From positions 124,001-188,000 of the forward strand of contig JADJWY010000023.1 of the NCBI GenBank assembly GCA_016716085.1: a stretch of 64,000 nt of DNA, written 5' to 3'. This DNA comes from Hahellaceae bacterium. GTDB lineage: Bacteria; Pseudomonadota; Gammaproteobacteria; Pseudomonadales; Oleiphilaceae. The translations under genes were made by a program, and so were the position numbers. Shown here piece after piece: positions 30,216 through 37,892 of the stretch (its first letter is position 1; each line of letters starts with the position of its first letter). The notes beneath the pieces are model-generated. The model did not search any database and was not told the DNA's origin. It worked only from the letters and a program-made list of their open reading frames with translations.

Positions 30216-31163
30216 TTATCTAAGTCGCAAAATACGTAAAGCACCCCACAAAACCACACACGAAATGATGACCCCGATAATCAGGTCAGGGATTTGCGAA
30301 TCTGCGACCGCCACGAGGCCACCTGCTACGATGACGCTGGCGTTGGCAAGTACGTCATTGGCGGAAAAAATCATGCTGGCCTTCATGTGGGTTCCATTAT
30401 TTCGTACCTGGTAAATCAGTACGAGACACGTTAGGTTAGCAAGCAATGCAATAGCACCGACCCCCATCATTAGAATCGAAACGGGTTCGCCACCCATAAT
30501 TGCTCGCCGAATCACTTCCACCAATAGCCCAACGGCCAGTGCCGCTTCCAGCCACCCTGACATATGAGCCGCTTTAAGCTTGGTCTGAGCCGATTTTCCG
30601 ACAGCATAGAGCGCGACAAGGTACACCGCGGCATCGGCAAACATATCCAGTGAATCTGCTATAAGCCCTGCAGACTGCGCCACAATGCCCGCAGAAAGCT
30701 CAATGAAAAACATCACAGCGTTAATCCAAAGCAGCCACTTCAATACCGAGGCTTCGCGTAAATCTTGAGCTTTGGCATTTTCTCGTGCCTTATGCACACT
30801 TTCTGAATCGATTCTTTCATACGACACACAACTGGCGCCAAGTCCTACGGATCGAATGACCGTCTCGACCTTATCAGGTGTGTCAGAGTGGTAGATACGT
30901 ACTTGTCGATTAGGGATATCAAACGCGAAGGAGACCGTTTCGCCGAAAGATGAAAAGGCTGTCCGGATGAGGTTTTCCTCGGAGGGACAATCCATTTTAG
31001 GAACATCGAACACGCTTACACTGTCGAAATTCGCTTGCGCCAGTGTGGCTGTATCAGCGGCAGACGAGTGAGTTGGCTCATCCTGGCAACCACAACATTG
31101 GTTCGTTTCTGAAGTCATAGATTTTTCACAAGTAAGGCAGCTTTCGACACGTGTATTAGTCAA
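30216..31163 (-). CDS. CDF-type cation transporter with N-terminal HMA-like metal-binding domain
   Basis: This 315-residue protein has a Cys-rich head (ESCLTCEK, NQCCGCQD), then an HMA-like domain at about residues 45-115 (FDVPKMDCPSEENLIRTAF). Next is a CDF membrane domain of six segments: LLWINAVMFFIELSAGIVAQ, LIADSLDMFADAAVYLVALY (with HDxxxD-like residues replaced by D/D) and FSANDVLANASVIVAGGLVA. It lacks the usual cytoplasmic CDF C-terminal domain. The combination suggests a metal chaperone-transporter fusion. It stands alone on the minus strand, away from the metal block at the left of the window. An alternative start is at 31118. Confidence 0.85.
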   Translation of the reverse strand: MTNTRVESCLTCEKSMTSETNQCCGCQDEPTHSSAADTATLAQANFDSVSVFDVPKMDCPSEENLIRTAFSSFGETVSFAFDIPNRQVRIYHSDTPDKVETVIRSVGLGASCVSYERIDSESVHKARENAKAQDLREASVLKWLLWINAVMFFIELSAGIVAQSAGLIADSLDMFADAAVYLVALYAVGKSAQTKLKAAHMSGWLEAALAVGLLVEVIRRAIMGGEPVSILMMGVGAIALLANLTCLVLIYQVRNNGTHMKASMIFSANDVLANASVIVAGGLVAVADSQIPDLIIGVIISCVVLWGALRILRLR

Positions 31164-31214
31164 GTTTAATAGGTACCATAATAATTAGTATGAAAGCAAT
31201 TAATTGGTAATAAT

Positions 31215-32340
31215 GTGATTGACTGGCATTTCGAGCGCACTGCCCTTGCTGAACATTTTCTCAACGCATTCGATACAGGAATTACGGGTTCTTTGACCCT
31301 ATTCGCACCCAGACGGATGGGTAAAAGTGAGTTTCTTCTGCATGATCTGGCACCGCTGGCTTACGGGCGGAAATATCAGATCTGCTACTGTTCGTTCTGG
31401 CAGCTGAAAGATAATCCAGCCAAAGCGCTTCGGCACGCCCTTGAGGAATGCGTGGAAAATCATGATTGGAAAAGTCGTCTTTCGGCCTACATCAGCCACA
31501 GCGGGACAGTGGAACTTAAAAGCGACCTCCCCCCGCTGGCCTCGCTGACGTTGAAATCCAACCCGGAAAAGCCCACCGAGAATGACCTCCTGAGCATCAT
31601 TGACCTAATCAAACGGCTTGCACGCAGAAAGGCGCCCACCCTGTTGCTGCTCGATGAAGTGCAGCACCTGAGTACACGACCGGAGTTCGAGTCGCTGGTG
31701 GCGCTACTGAGAACCGAGTTCGAGACGCACCGCAAGAAGATCTATGTCGTCTTTACCGGGTCCTCACGGGAGGGCTCATGCGCATGTTTCGGGATCGTAA
31801 AGCCCCATGTTTCACGCCTCGCAGCAGATCGACCTGCCGGATCTTGGCAGCGAATTCGTTGCCTATATGCTGGACTGCTATGCTCAGGCCAGTTCCGTCA
31901 AACTTTCGCTGGTTAAAGCTATCAAGGTATTTAACGCGCTGCAGAACGGCCCTGCACTGTTCCACCTACTCTTGAAGTTCATGTTGATCAACGGCATCAA
32001 AGACATCGATGCAGGCTACTCAGCGTTTCAAAAGGCAGTGAATATCGACGAGGACTACGGTTACCTCTGGAACGATTTACTGCCCATCGACCAGGCGGTG
32101 CTCCAATTGCTGGCCAGTGAGCTGGACGTCGGCCTTTATACCGAGAAAGCGCGCTTATGGTTAGGTGAACGACTGGGGGTAGACGAAATTTCGATTCCGA
32201 AGATTCAGAATGCGGTGGACAGGCTTCGTGACGAGCAACTCATCTACAATGGCGGGTACCGGGTCTGGTTGTTTGAGGATGAACGCTTTAGGAACTGGGT
32301 GTGCGCAAAGCTTGAAAAGCACAAGATCGAACAAGTTTAA
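31215..32340 (+). pseudogene. orphan P-loop ATPase (archaeal-ATPase-like), frameshifted as assembled
   Basis: This STAND/AAA-type ATPase is about 375 residues. Walker A lies in LFAPRRMGKSEFLLHDL near residue 30, Walker B is LLLLDEVQHLS, and sensor I is VVFTGSSREG. A C-terminal winged-helix-like part ends in RLRDEQLIYNGGYRVWLFED. Restoring one G at 31772 and one C at 31803 gives EGLMRMFRDRKAPMFHASQQ and a continuous gene. GTG at 31215 is the likely start. The same family occurs at 46739. The last codons are followed after 12 bases by rsuA, so they may share a transcript. Function unknown. Confidence 0.8.
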
Positions 32341-32352
32341 CCGGTAGTACGG

Positions 32353-33060
32353 ATGGCAAACGGCAGAAAACGACTGGATGTCTACCTCAGTCAGGCTCTT
32401 GGGCTCAAACGTAAGGCTATTCGCCCTTTGTTGGCGCGCAATGTCATCCGTGTGGATGGCTTACCGGCCTTGGGTGCTGATCATCAGGTCGATGACTTTT
32501 CGGTTGTGCAGGTCGATGGAGAAACCCTTCCGCATAAGACCCCGCAGTATTGGATGTTGCACAAACCCGTCGGCGTGGTTAGCGCAACACGCGATGATCT
32601 GCACACCACCGTGATGGATCTCATGCCGGCTGAAGCAGATCCTGAGTTGCACATAGCAGGAAGGCTGGATTTGAATTCATCCGGCTTGCTGCTGCTGACT
32701 AACGACAGCCGGTGGTCATCCCGGCTCAGTGATCCTCAATTCGAGGTGAAAAAAATCTACCGGGTCACCGTCGCCAAGCCGCTCAACGAGGATTACATCG
32801 CAGCGTTCGCAGAAGGTTTTTATTTCACCTACGAAGGGATTCACACCCGCCCTGCCTCACTCAGAATACTTTCTGAGTATGAAGCCGAGATCACCTTGAC
32901 CGAGGGGCGCTATCATCAAATCAAACGGATGCTGGGGCGTTTTCGTAATCCGGTATTGGCGCTAAAGCGCATTCAGATTGGTGCGATTATGCTGGATGAG
33001 AAGTTGGCGCCGGGAGAAGCGCGTCCTCTGGCAGCCGACGAGCTCGACTGGGTAAATTGA
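32353..33060 (+). CDS. rsuA: 16S rRNA pseudouridine(516) synthase RsuA
   Basis: This enzyme isomerises a uridine in helix 18 of 16S rRNA. At 235 residues it has the family's normal size. An S4-like RNA-binding domain comes first (RLDVYLSQALGLKRKAIRPL). The catalytic domain follows with HIAGRLDLNSSGLLLLTND, containing the catalytic Asp in GRLD. KKIYRVTVAKPL and EGRYHQIKRMLGRF are also typical. This is a core-genome gene and indicates that the accessory blocks on both sides are inserted in the chromosome. Confidence 0.95.
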   Translation: MANGRKRLDVYLSQALGLKRKAIRPLLARNVIRVDGLPALGADHQVDDFSVVQVDGETLPHKTPQYWMLHKPVGVVSATRDDLHTTVMDLMPAEADPELHIAGRLDLNSSGLLLLTNDSRWSSRLSDPQFEVKKIYRVTVAKPLNEDYIAAFAEGFYFTYEGIHTRPASLRILSEYEAEITLTEGRYHQIKRMLGRFRNPVLALKRIQIGAIMLDEKLAPGEARPLAADELDWVN

Positions 33061-33103
33061 ATCTCACACAAGAGTTATAATGTGAAACATTATTTGTATT
33101 ATC

Positions 33104-33159
33104 TCTCATATGAGATTATTGTGAATCACATGTCCCATAAGAGAATTAATACCTCTTAT
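33104..33159. promoter_or_regulatory. candidate HipB operators upstream of hipBST
   Basis: Two dyads lie in the AT-rich promoter region: a perfect 12-bp palindrome TCTCATATGAGA (33104-33115) and a 7-bp inverted repeat ATAAGAG/CTCTTAT (33137-33143, 33153-33159) with a 9-base spacer. Paired operators upstream of hipB fit autorepression by the HTH protein. Confidence 0.5.
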
Positions 33160-33196
33160 TTACGGATTTTTAATTCATTTGTGATAGGTTAACCCG

Positions 33197-33496
33197 ATGA
33201 ATCGCAAGGTTGTCGAGCATATACGGTCTCTGCTTTCGGAAGTTGATGCGTTGCTGGAGGATGAAGCCTTGAGCTTTGAGTCCCAGACACCCTATCCACT
33301 AGAGAGGTTGCCAGAGATTCTGAAACAGCAACGTCAGGCCTTTAATCTCACTCAGCAACAGACATCAGACTATGGGGGTATCAGTGTGAGTAGCGTACGG
33401 AGGTTAGAATCTGAATCAGACCTCAAGGTGAATGTAGAGACCCTGAATCAGCTAGGTGATGTGTTGGGATTCCGACTGATGATTGTTCTCAAATGA
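33197..33496 (+). CDS. hipB: HipB-type HTH protein of a HipBST-like toxin-antitoxin system
   Basis: This is a 99-residue DNA-binding protein. The Cro/C1-type helix-turn-helix lies near residues 38-85 (LPEILKQQRQAFNLTQQQTS, ISVSSVRRLESES). It is longer at the N-terminus than classic HipB. The stop overlaps the next start (ATGA). In the known E. coli tripartite HipBST system, HipB is the DNA-binding part and not the main toxin neutraliser; I assume the same here from gene order. Confidence 0.82.
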   Translation: MNRKVVEHIRSLLSEVDALLEDEALSFESQTPYPLERLPEILKQQRQAFNLTQQQTSDYGGISVSSVRRLESESDLKVNVETLNQLGDVLGFRLMIVLK

Positions 33497-33810
33497 AAGC
33501 CTATGTCTACTTAGACACAACTCGGGTTGGCATACTTGAAAAACGGTCCGATCACACGTATCGCTTTACCTATGAAAAACGTTACCTGGATACCGGTCTG
33601 CCGATTAGCTTGAGCCTGCCGCTGCGCGAAGATCCTTACGACAGCCCGACACTTCACGGGTATTTCAGTGGTTTACTCGCTGAAGGATGGCTTAGGAAGC
33701 TGCAATCCGAAAGCCAAAAAATAGATCCGACAGACGAGTTTGCTTTGTTGCTGCGTAACGGAGGCGATTTACCGGGCGCTGTAGTGGTCAAAAAGGTCGA
33801 TGACGCATGA
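33493..33810 (+). CDS. hipS: HipS-type small subunit (HipA N-terminal subdomain, likely antitoxin)
   Basis: This 105-residue protein corresponds only to the N-terminal subdomain 1 of HipA (VYLDTTRVGILEKRSDHTYR, LPISLSLPLREDPYDS, HGYFSGLLAEGWLRKL, NGGDLPGAVVV). It overlaps hipB by ATGA and hipT by ATGA. The split of HipA into a short N-terminal protein and a separate kinase is the hallmark of HipBST, in which HipS is the antitoxin. Confidence 0.85.
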   Translation: MKAYVYLDTTRVGILEKRSDHTYRFTYEKRYLDTGLPISLSLPLREDPYDSPTLHGYFSGLLAEGWLRKLQSESQKIDPTDEFALLLRNGGDLPGAVVVKKVDDA

Positions 33811-34760
33811 GTGCTCAATGCCTGATCTGTCTGGAATCCGGTGATTTCCCGCAATGGCCTTACCATCCCCGGTGTTTGCAAAAATTACTGGGTAGTCGCG
33901 GTGTGGTCCCCCGCCTACCCTTCACACGAGCGGACTATTTTCGATCGGCCCGCCAGAAATCGACCGGGTTTTCCATCAGTGGCGTTCAGACCAAGCTTCA
34001 GTGCCGAGTACTTAATCGCGAACTTGTCCGGGTAACCTCGGGTGGTACGCACATTATCAAGCCCTCACCTGAAACTTTTCCTCTGGCCGCCGAAAACGAA
34101 CACCTAACCATGAGGTTGCTCGGCTACTTGGGCGTACAGACTGCCGCGTCCGGATTACTTCCGTTTGCCGATGGTGAGCTGTGCTATGTCACCCGGCGTT
34201 ATGACCGCACAGCGTCTACCCGAATTCAGCAGGAAGACATGCTTCAGGCCATGGGAATCAGCAATCTAAAAAGCGAGAGCAAATATGAAGCGGCCAGCTA
34301 TCAGACAGTTCTGGCGTTTTTAAAGGCGCATGGCAGTGGTGCGATCCAAATTGAAACGTTTCGACGGATCGTGTGTGCGTATCTTTTGGGCAACGACGAC
34401 TATCACCTCAAAAACATTTCCGTCTTTCCGGGGCCCCCGTTGCGGATGACGCCTGCTTATGACTTCCTGAATACCGAGTTGTGTGGCGTGGGAGGGCCAA
34501 TCATGGCGCTTGACCTGCTTGATCAAGGCATGCCGCACCAAGCTGCCGAAATGGGGAATGGTCGCTACTATGGGGGCGATTTTATTGAGCTGGCAGTCAA
34601 GGCCGGTATCTCCCATCCCGTGGCCGTCCGTCAGATGACTGAGTTGGTTAACCGGGCCAAATCCCTCAATGAAGAACATCTGCGTATCATCAAGGACAGG
34701 GCTGAGGACTTTTTAGCGGTGGTGAGAGCACGTATTCGTTACCTCGAAGTTCTGGGATAG
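33807..34760 (+). CDS. hipT: HipT-type serine/threonine kinase toxin
   Basis: This 317-residue kinase corresponds to the HipA C-terminal core. It opens with a Cys-rich element (CLICLESGDF...CLQKLL). The Gly-rich/autophosphorylation loop reads FSISGVQTKLQ, including the Ser-Ile-Ser motif described for HipT. The ATP site includes HIIKPSPE and the catalytic loop is GNDDYHLKNIS, with metal ligand in AYDFLN. Known HipA/HipT enzymes phosphorylate aminoacyl-tRNA synthetases (GltX for HipA, TrpS for E. coli HipT); which target applies here is unknown. All key residues are present. Confidence 0.87.
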   Translation: MSAQCLICLESGDFPQWPYHPRCLQKLLGSRGVVPRLPFTRADYFRSARQKSTGFSISGVQTKLQCRVLNRELVRVTSGGTHIIKPSPETFPLAAENEHLTMRLLGYLGVQTAASGLLPFADGELCYVTRRYDRTASTRIQQEDMLQAMGISNLKSESKYEAASYQTVLAFLKAHGSGAIQIETFRRIVCAYLLGNDDYHLKNISVFPGPPLRMTPAYDFLNTELCGVGGPIMALDLLDQGMPHQAAEMGNGRYYGGDFIELAVKAGISHPVAVRQMTELVNRAKSLNEEHLRIIKDRAEDFLAVVRARIRYLEVLG

Positions 34761-34840
34761 CCTCCAGATTCGAGACGCGATGATCCTTCCCTCCGAAATT
34801 CTCGTAACAGTTAAAGCTGCTCAAGTTATGGAGAAAAACG

Positions 34841-35428
34841 GTGACTGACATTTTTAACGGGCGTCTACTTCTAATGACAGGGATCGGGCTTGTTGTGGCG
34901 CTTTCATCTAAGGTTGCAAACGCTGACGACGCCGCAAACTGCGCCCCGATTTTCAATACCGAACGTGTACGTTTGCACGCCAGTGAAAAAGTGGACTTGT
35001 GTGCGCTGACGGCCGGAAAACCGGTGCTACTGGTGAATACAGCCAGCCACTGTGGTTTTACCCCGCAGTTTAAAGAACTTGAAGCGCTGCATCAGCGTTA
35101 TGGCTCAGAGGGGCTGGTTGTACTTGGCATGCCCTCGGATGACTTTTTTCAAGAGTCCGATGATCAGGCTGAAACCGCCGAGGTGTGCTATAAAAACTTT
35201 GGCGTCACGTTTACGATGCTTGCCCCTGCTCACGTAAAAGGCCCTGAGGCTGATTCAATCTTTGAAGCGGTGGGCAAACAATCCGCATTCCCTTCGTGGA
35301 ACTTTAATAAGTATTTGATCAGCCCCCAGGGTCAGGTCTTGCATCACTGGGGGTCAAGAGAAAATCCTCTGTCTGACGACATTACGGAGCGCGTTCGAAA
35401 GGCACTGAATGTTGAATCGTCTGGCTAA
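34841..35428 (+). CDS. glutathione peroxidase family protein with signal sequence
   Basis: This 195-residue thioredoxin-fold peroxidase probably reduces hydroperoxides. The N-terminal hydrophobic segment (residues about 8-28, ending KVANADD) suggests export to the periplasm. The active-site Cys is in VNTASHCGFTPQFKELE (usual NVASKCG), and the catalytic Trp-Asn is in FPSWNFNKYLI. The GTG at 34841 follows a GGAG site; no ATG fits better. Its 3' end overlaps the convergent merR-type gene by 4 bases. Confidence 0.87.
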   Translation: MTDIFNGRLLLMTGIGLVVALSSKVANADDAANCAPIFNTERVRLHASEKVDLCALTAGKPVLLVNTASHCGFTPQFKELEALHQRYGSEGLVVLGMPSDDFFQESDDQAETAEVCYKNFGVTFTMLAPAHVKGPEADSIFEAVGKQSAFPSWNFNKYLISPQGQVLHHWGSRENPLSDDITERVRKALNVESSG

Positions 35429-35835
35429 ACGGCTTTAATCTGAATGTTTTCTAAAATTTGCCTGGCATTGTCTTCGCAGTCAATGTCAGACGGCTTATGC
35501 TCGATCTGGGCGATGGCACGCAGCAAATGCTGTTTAGTTTCTGCTAAACGGCCTTCGAGCGCTTCGATGTCGGATACTTTGCGTTTGAGCGCTTCAAGCA
35601 GCTCACCATGCTTCCACCCACTCTCTCCCTTGGGCAGCAATTGACGAAGTTCCTCCAGCGAGAACCCGGCTTGCTGACCACAGGTGATCATATCGAGAAT
35701 ATAGATGGCCTCAGCGCCATACTCCCGATAGCCATTGGCTTTGCGTTTAACCGCGCTGATCAAGCCATTTGATTCATAAAATCGGATACGGGAAGCCGCC
35801 ATGCCGCTGCGTTTAGCGAGTTCTCCAATTTTCAT
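35425..35835 (-). CDS. MerR family transcriptional regulator
   Basis: This 136-residue regulator has an N-terminal winged helix (MKIGELAKRSGMAASRIRFY, ANGYREYGAEAI) and a dimerisation coiled coil (LLEALKRKVSDIEALEGRLA). Cysteines in the C-terminal region are few, so it is not a typical metal or SoxR sensor. It is divergent from the flavin oxidoreductase gene, which carries a MerR-type operator in its promoter, so it probably controls that gene. Confidence 0.88.
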   Translation of the reverse strand: MKIGELAKRSGMAASRIRFYESNGLISAVKRKANGYREYGAEAIYILDMITCGQQAGFSLEELRQLLPKGESGWKHGELLEALKRKVSDIEALEGRLAETKQHLLRAIAQIEHKPSDIDCEDNARQILENIQIKAV

Positions 35836-35873
35836 GTTTCACCTCATTTCACAGACAGGCCGAGAAAAAGTAT

Positions 35874-35900
35874 TGACCTTAAACTTAACTTAAAGGTTAA
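35874..35900 (+). promoter_or_regulatory. MerR-type promoter/operator of the flavin oxidoreductase gene
   Basis: TTGACC (a -35 match at 35874-35879) overlaps a dyad with arms ACCTT at 35876-35880 and AAGGT at 35893-35897, followed by TTAAGCTTG. A dyad sitting within an over-long promoter spacer is the classic layout for MerR-family activation. Confidence 0.6.
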
Positions 35901-35942
35901 GCTTGTTCTCAGTCAAGACCTATCTGGTAACGAGGAATATCC

Positions 35943-36976
35943 ATGGCCCTGTTCGACACGCTAACCCTTCCCAACGGTTCCGTCATTCCGAATCGCATTG
36001 CTAAAGCTGCGTGGTGCTTGAAGATGAGCGCGATCTGGAAAAATTTAAGCAATGGGCGAAAACTGGACGTTCAAGAGGGGCGCAGTTCTGGCTGCAGATC
36101 AATCACCCGGGTCGTCAGATGCAGGCCAATCTGGGGCAGGATACCTGGGCGCCCTCGGCGATAGCACTGGATTTGGGAAATCTATCTAAGCGGTTTACTA
36201 CACCCCGCAGTATGACACCAGAGAAGATCGAAGAGGTCGTTCGGCAGTTTGTAACCACGGCACAGCTTGCCGAAAAATCGTGCTTTACTGGCGTTGAAAT
36301 ACATGCGGCCCACGGTTATTTATTGAGTCAATTCCTATCGCCGCTCACCAATCAACGAACAGATGCCTGGGGTGGCTCGTTGGAAAACCGGGCGCGTCTG
36401 TTGCTGGACTCGGCAGATTTTCAACGAGGCGGATTCAGCACCGACGATGCGAAACAGGTGGTGCAGTTGCTTAATGGGTTGGGCGTAGATCTGGTTGAAC
36501 TGTCCGGCGGTAGTTATGAAGCCCCGGCCATGCAGGGTCAGGCGCGTGATGGTCGCACACTGGCCCGCGAGGCATATTTTGTCGAATTCGCCCACGAAAT
36601 TCGGCGGGTGGCTGAAATGCCGGTCATGGTGACCGGCGGTATCCGACGTGCCACAGTTGCCAGCGAGGTTATCCAACAGGGAATCGAGATGGTCGGCATT
36701 GCCACCGCACTGGCGATTGCACCGCAGCTGCCTAACGATTGGCGGGCTGGAAAAAGTACCGCACCAGCCCTTCCCCCGATTCAGTGGAAAAATAAAGTCA
36801 TGGCTTCTCTGGCCAACATAGCGGCGGTGAAGTATCAATTGCGGAAGCTCAGTGAGGGTAAAGCCCCCTCACCTTCCGTGTCGCCGCTGCGGACCCTGAT
36901 CCTCCAACAGATTGACACCGCACGCCGGACCCGACGCTATCGCAAGCGAATGGCCAGATTAACAGACGCAAGATAG
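35943..36976 (+). pseudogene. NADH:flavin oxidoreductase (old yellow enzyme family), internally deleted
   Basis: This FMN-dependent TIM-barrel enzyme starts LFDTLTLPNGSVIPNRIAKAA, then jumps out of frame to VVLEDERDLEKFKQWAKTGR. About 40 residues that normally hold the MEENM...GPGG segment are missing. A second gap lies between ENRARLLL and SADFQRGGFS, where about 20 residues are missing in frame. Conserved blocks GAQFWLQINHPGRQMQANLG, GVEIHAAHGYLLSQFLSPLT and MVTGGIRR remain. These are multi-residue losses, unlike the one-base changes elsewhere, so this gene is truly damaged or mis-assembled. Confidence 0.8.
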
Positions 36977-36983
36977 CGAGAAC

Positions 36984-37100
36984 TTAGCTGACGTAGCGTA
37001 CCAGCTCAACCGGATCATGAGCGCAAAACACCTCAACTTCGTCATTGTGCAGGATAGCCAGTTGGCGCAAGCGTTCAAGGTTTTCAACCCGTTCTGCTGG
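36984..37100 (-). pseudogene. C-terminal fragment of an MBL-fold hydrolase
   Basis: Reading the minus strand to a TAA at 36984 gives ERVENLERLRQLAILHNDEV, then EVFCAHDPVELVRYVS. The AHDPVEL unit is the usual C-terminal metal-ligand region of metallo-beta-lactamase-fold hydrolases (lactonase-like). No upstream part is present. The call rests on this short stretch only. Confidence 0.45.
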
Positions 37101-37195
37101 GCTTTTCGGAACAAAGCGCGTTTCAGCGTGCGTTCAAGCGGTGGACTGGAATGACACCGGGAGAGTATCGGCGTTCAGGATCGGGGATCGAGTAG
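37088..37195 (+). pseudogene. C-terminal fragment of an AraC-family regulator
   Basis: The plus strand ending at TAG 37195 reads LLGFSEQSAFQRAFKRWTGM, then TPGEYRRSGSGIE. This is the second helix-turn-helix and tail of AraC-type regulators. The rest of the gene is missing. It overlaps the vapC 3' end by 21 bases. With the neighbouring fragment it marks a recombination or deletion scar. Confidence 0.65.
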
Positions 37196-37591
37196 CCTGA
37201 CAGCGTAGGCACTGAACGCCGCGTCTTTACTCACCAGAATTAAGCCGCCGGATTGGGCTTGCGCGATTAACATGCGATCAAATGGATCTTTGTGCTCTTT
37301 TCCCGTTTCAGGATGTCGCTCGATGGGTAGACTGCCTGCCTGCTCACCGTGAAACAATGAAATGGGCAACTTAGAAAAGCCTTTGTCTTCAACGATGGCT
37401 TCCATATTCTCGGGTGCAATCAAGGCCCCCATACTTTGCTTGATGGCAATTTCCCAGGTGCTGGCTGCGCTGACATAAACCTCATTGCGGGCATCGGTAA
37501 TAGCCGCTTTAGTCTTCGGGCCAATCCACTGATGTTTTTCGTTATCGATCCACCACAGCAGAACGTGCGTATCCAGGAGCAGTTTTTTCAT
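37175..37591 (-). CDS. vapC: PIN-domain toxin (VapC type)
   Basis: This 138-residue PIN ribonuclease has the acidic residues of the active site in LLLDTHVLLWW, SAASTWEIAIK, HKDPFDRMLIAQA and LVSKDAAFSAY. It overlaps the antitoxin gene by ATGA, giving a standard antitoxin-first operon. RNA target unknown (tRNA or rRNA in known VapC). Confidence 0.92.
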   Translation of the reverse strand: MKKLLLDTHVLLWWIDNEKHQWIGPKTKAAITDARNEVYVSAASTWEIAIKQSMGALIAPENMEAIVEDKGFSKLPISLFHGEQAGSLPIERHPETGKEHKDPFDRMLIAQAQSGGLILVSKDAAFSAYAVRLLDPRS

Positions 37592-37815
37592 AGACTATCG
37601 CCGTGAAAATCCTCTTGGATCTCTGCGTCTGCCGAATCGAAGCCATCCATTTGAATCGAGTAACCACCCGGTTCACGCGGTTTTCGCTCCTGATGCGGAA
37701 CTAAATCAACGTAGGGTTTGCCGGCTTTGGCAATCACAACGACCTCGCCACTATGGGCCAACTCTGCCAACTGCGACAGTTTTGTCTTCGCCTCGTGCAT
37801 ATTAGCCTGTGTCAC
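37588..37815 (-). CDS. Phd/YefM-type antitoxin
   Basis: This 75-residue antitoxin has a Phd-type DNA-binding N-terminus (QANMHEAKTKLSQLAELAHS, GEVVVIAKAGKPYVDLVPH) and a disordered acidic tail (DSADAEIQEDFHGDSL) that would bind and block the PIN toxin. It precedes vapC with a 4-base overlap and has a palindromic operator upstream. Confidence 0.9.
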   Translation of the reverse strand: MTQANMHEAKTKLSQLAELAHSGEVVVIAKAGKPYVDLVPHQERKPREPGGYSIQMDGFDSADAEIQEDFHGDSL

Positions 37816-37830
37816 TGTATTGATCCTAAA

Positions 37831-37864
37831 AGTTAGCTAGAGTGAGCTAACTATAAACTATAGT
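37831..37864. promoter_or_regulatory. palindromic operator upstream of phd-vapC
   Basis: AGTTAGCT (37831-37838) and AGCTAACT (37845-37852) form a perfect 8-bp dyad with a 6-base spacer, followed by ACTATA/TATAGT (37850-37855, 37859-37864). Tandem dyads 16-50 bases upstream of the antitoxin gene fit cooperative autorepression. Confidence 0.65.
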
Positions 37865-37892
37865 GAGAGGTCTGCTCAATAACTGAAGTTGA

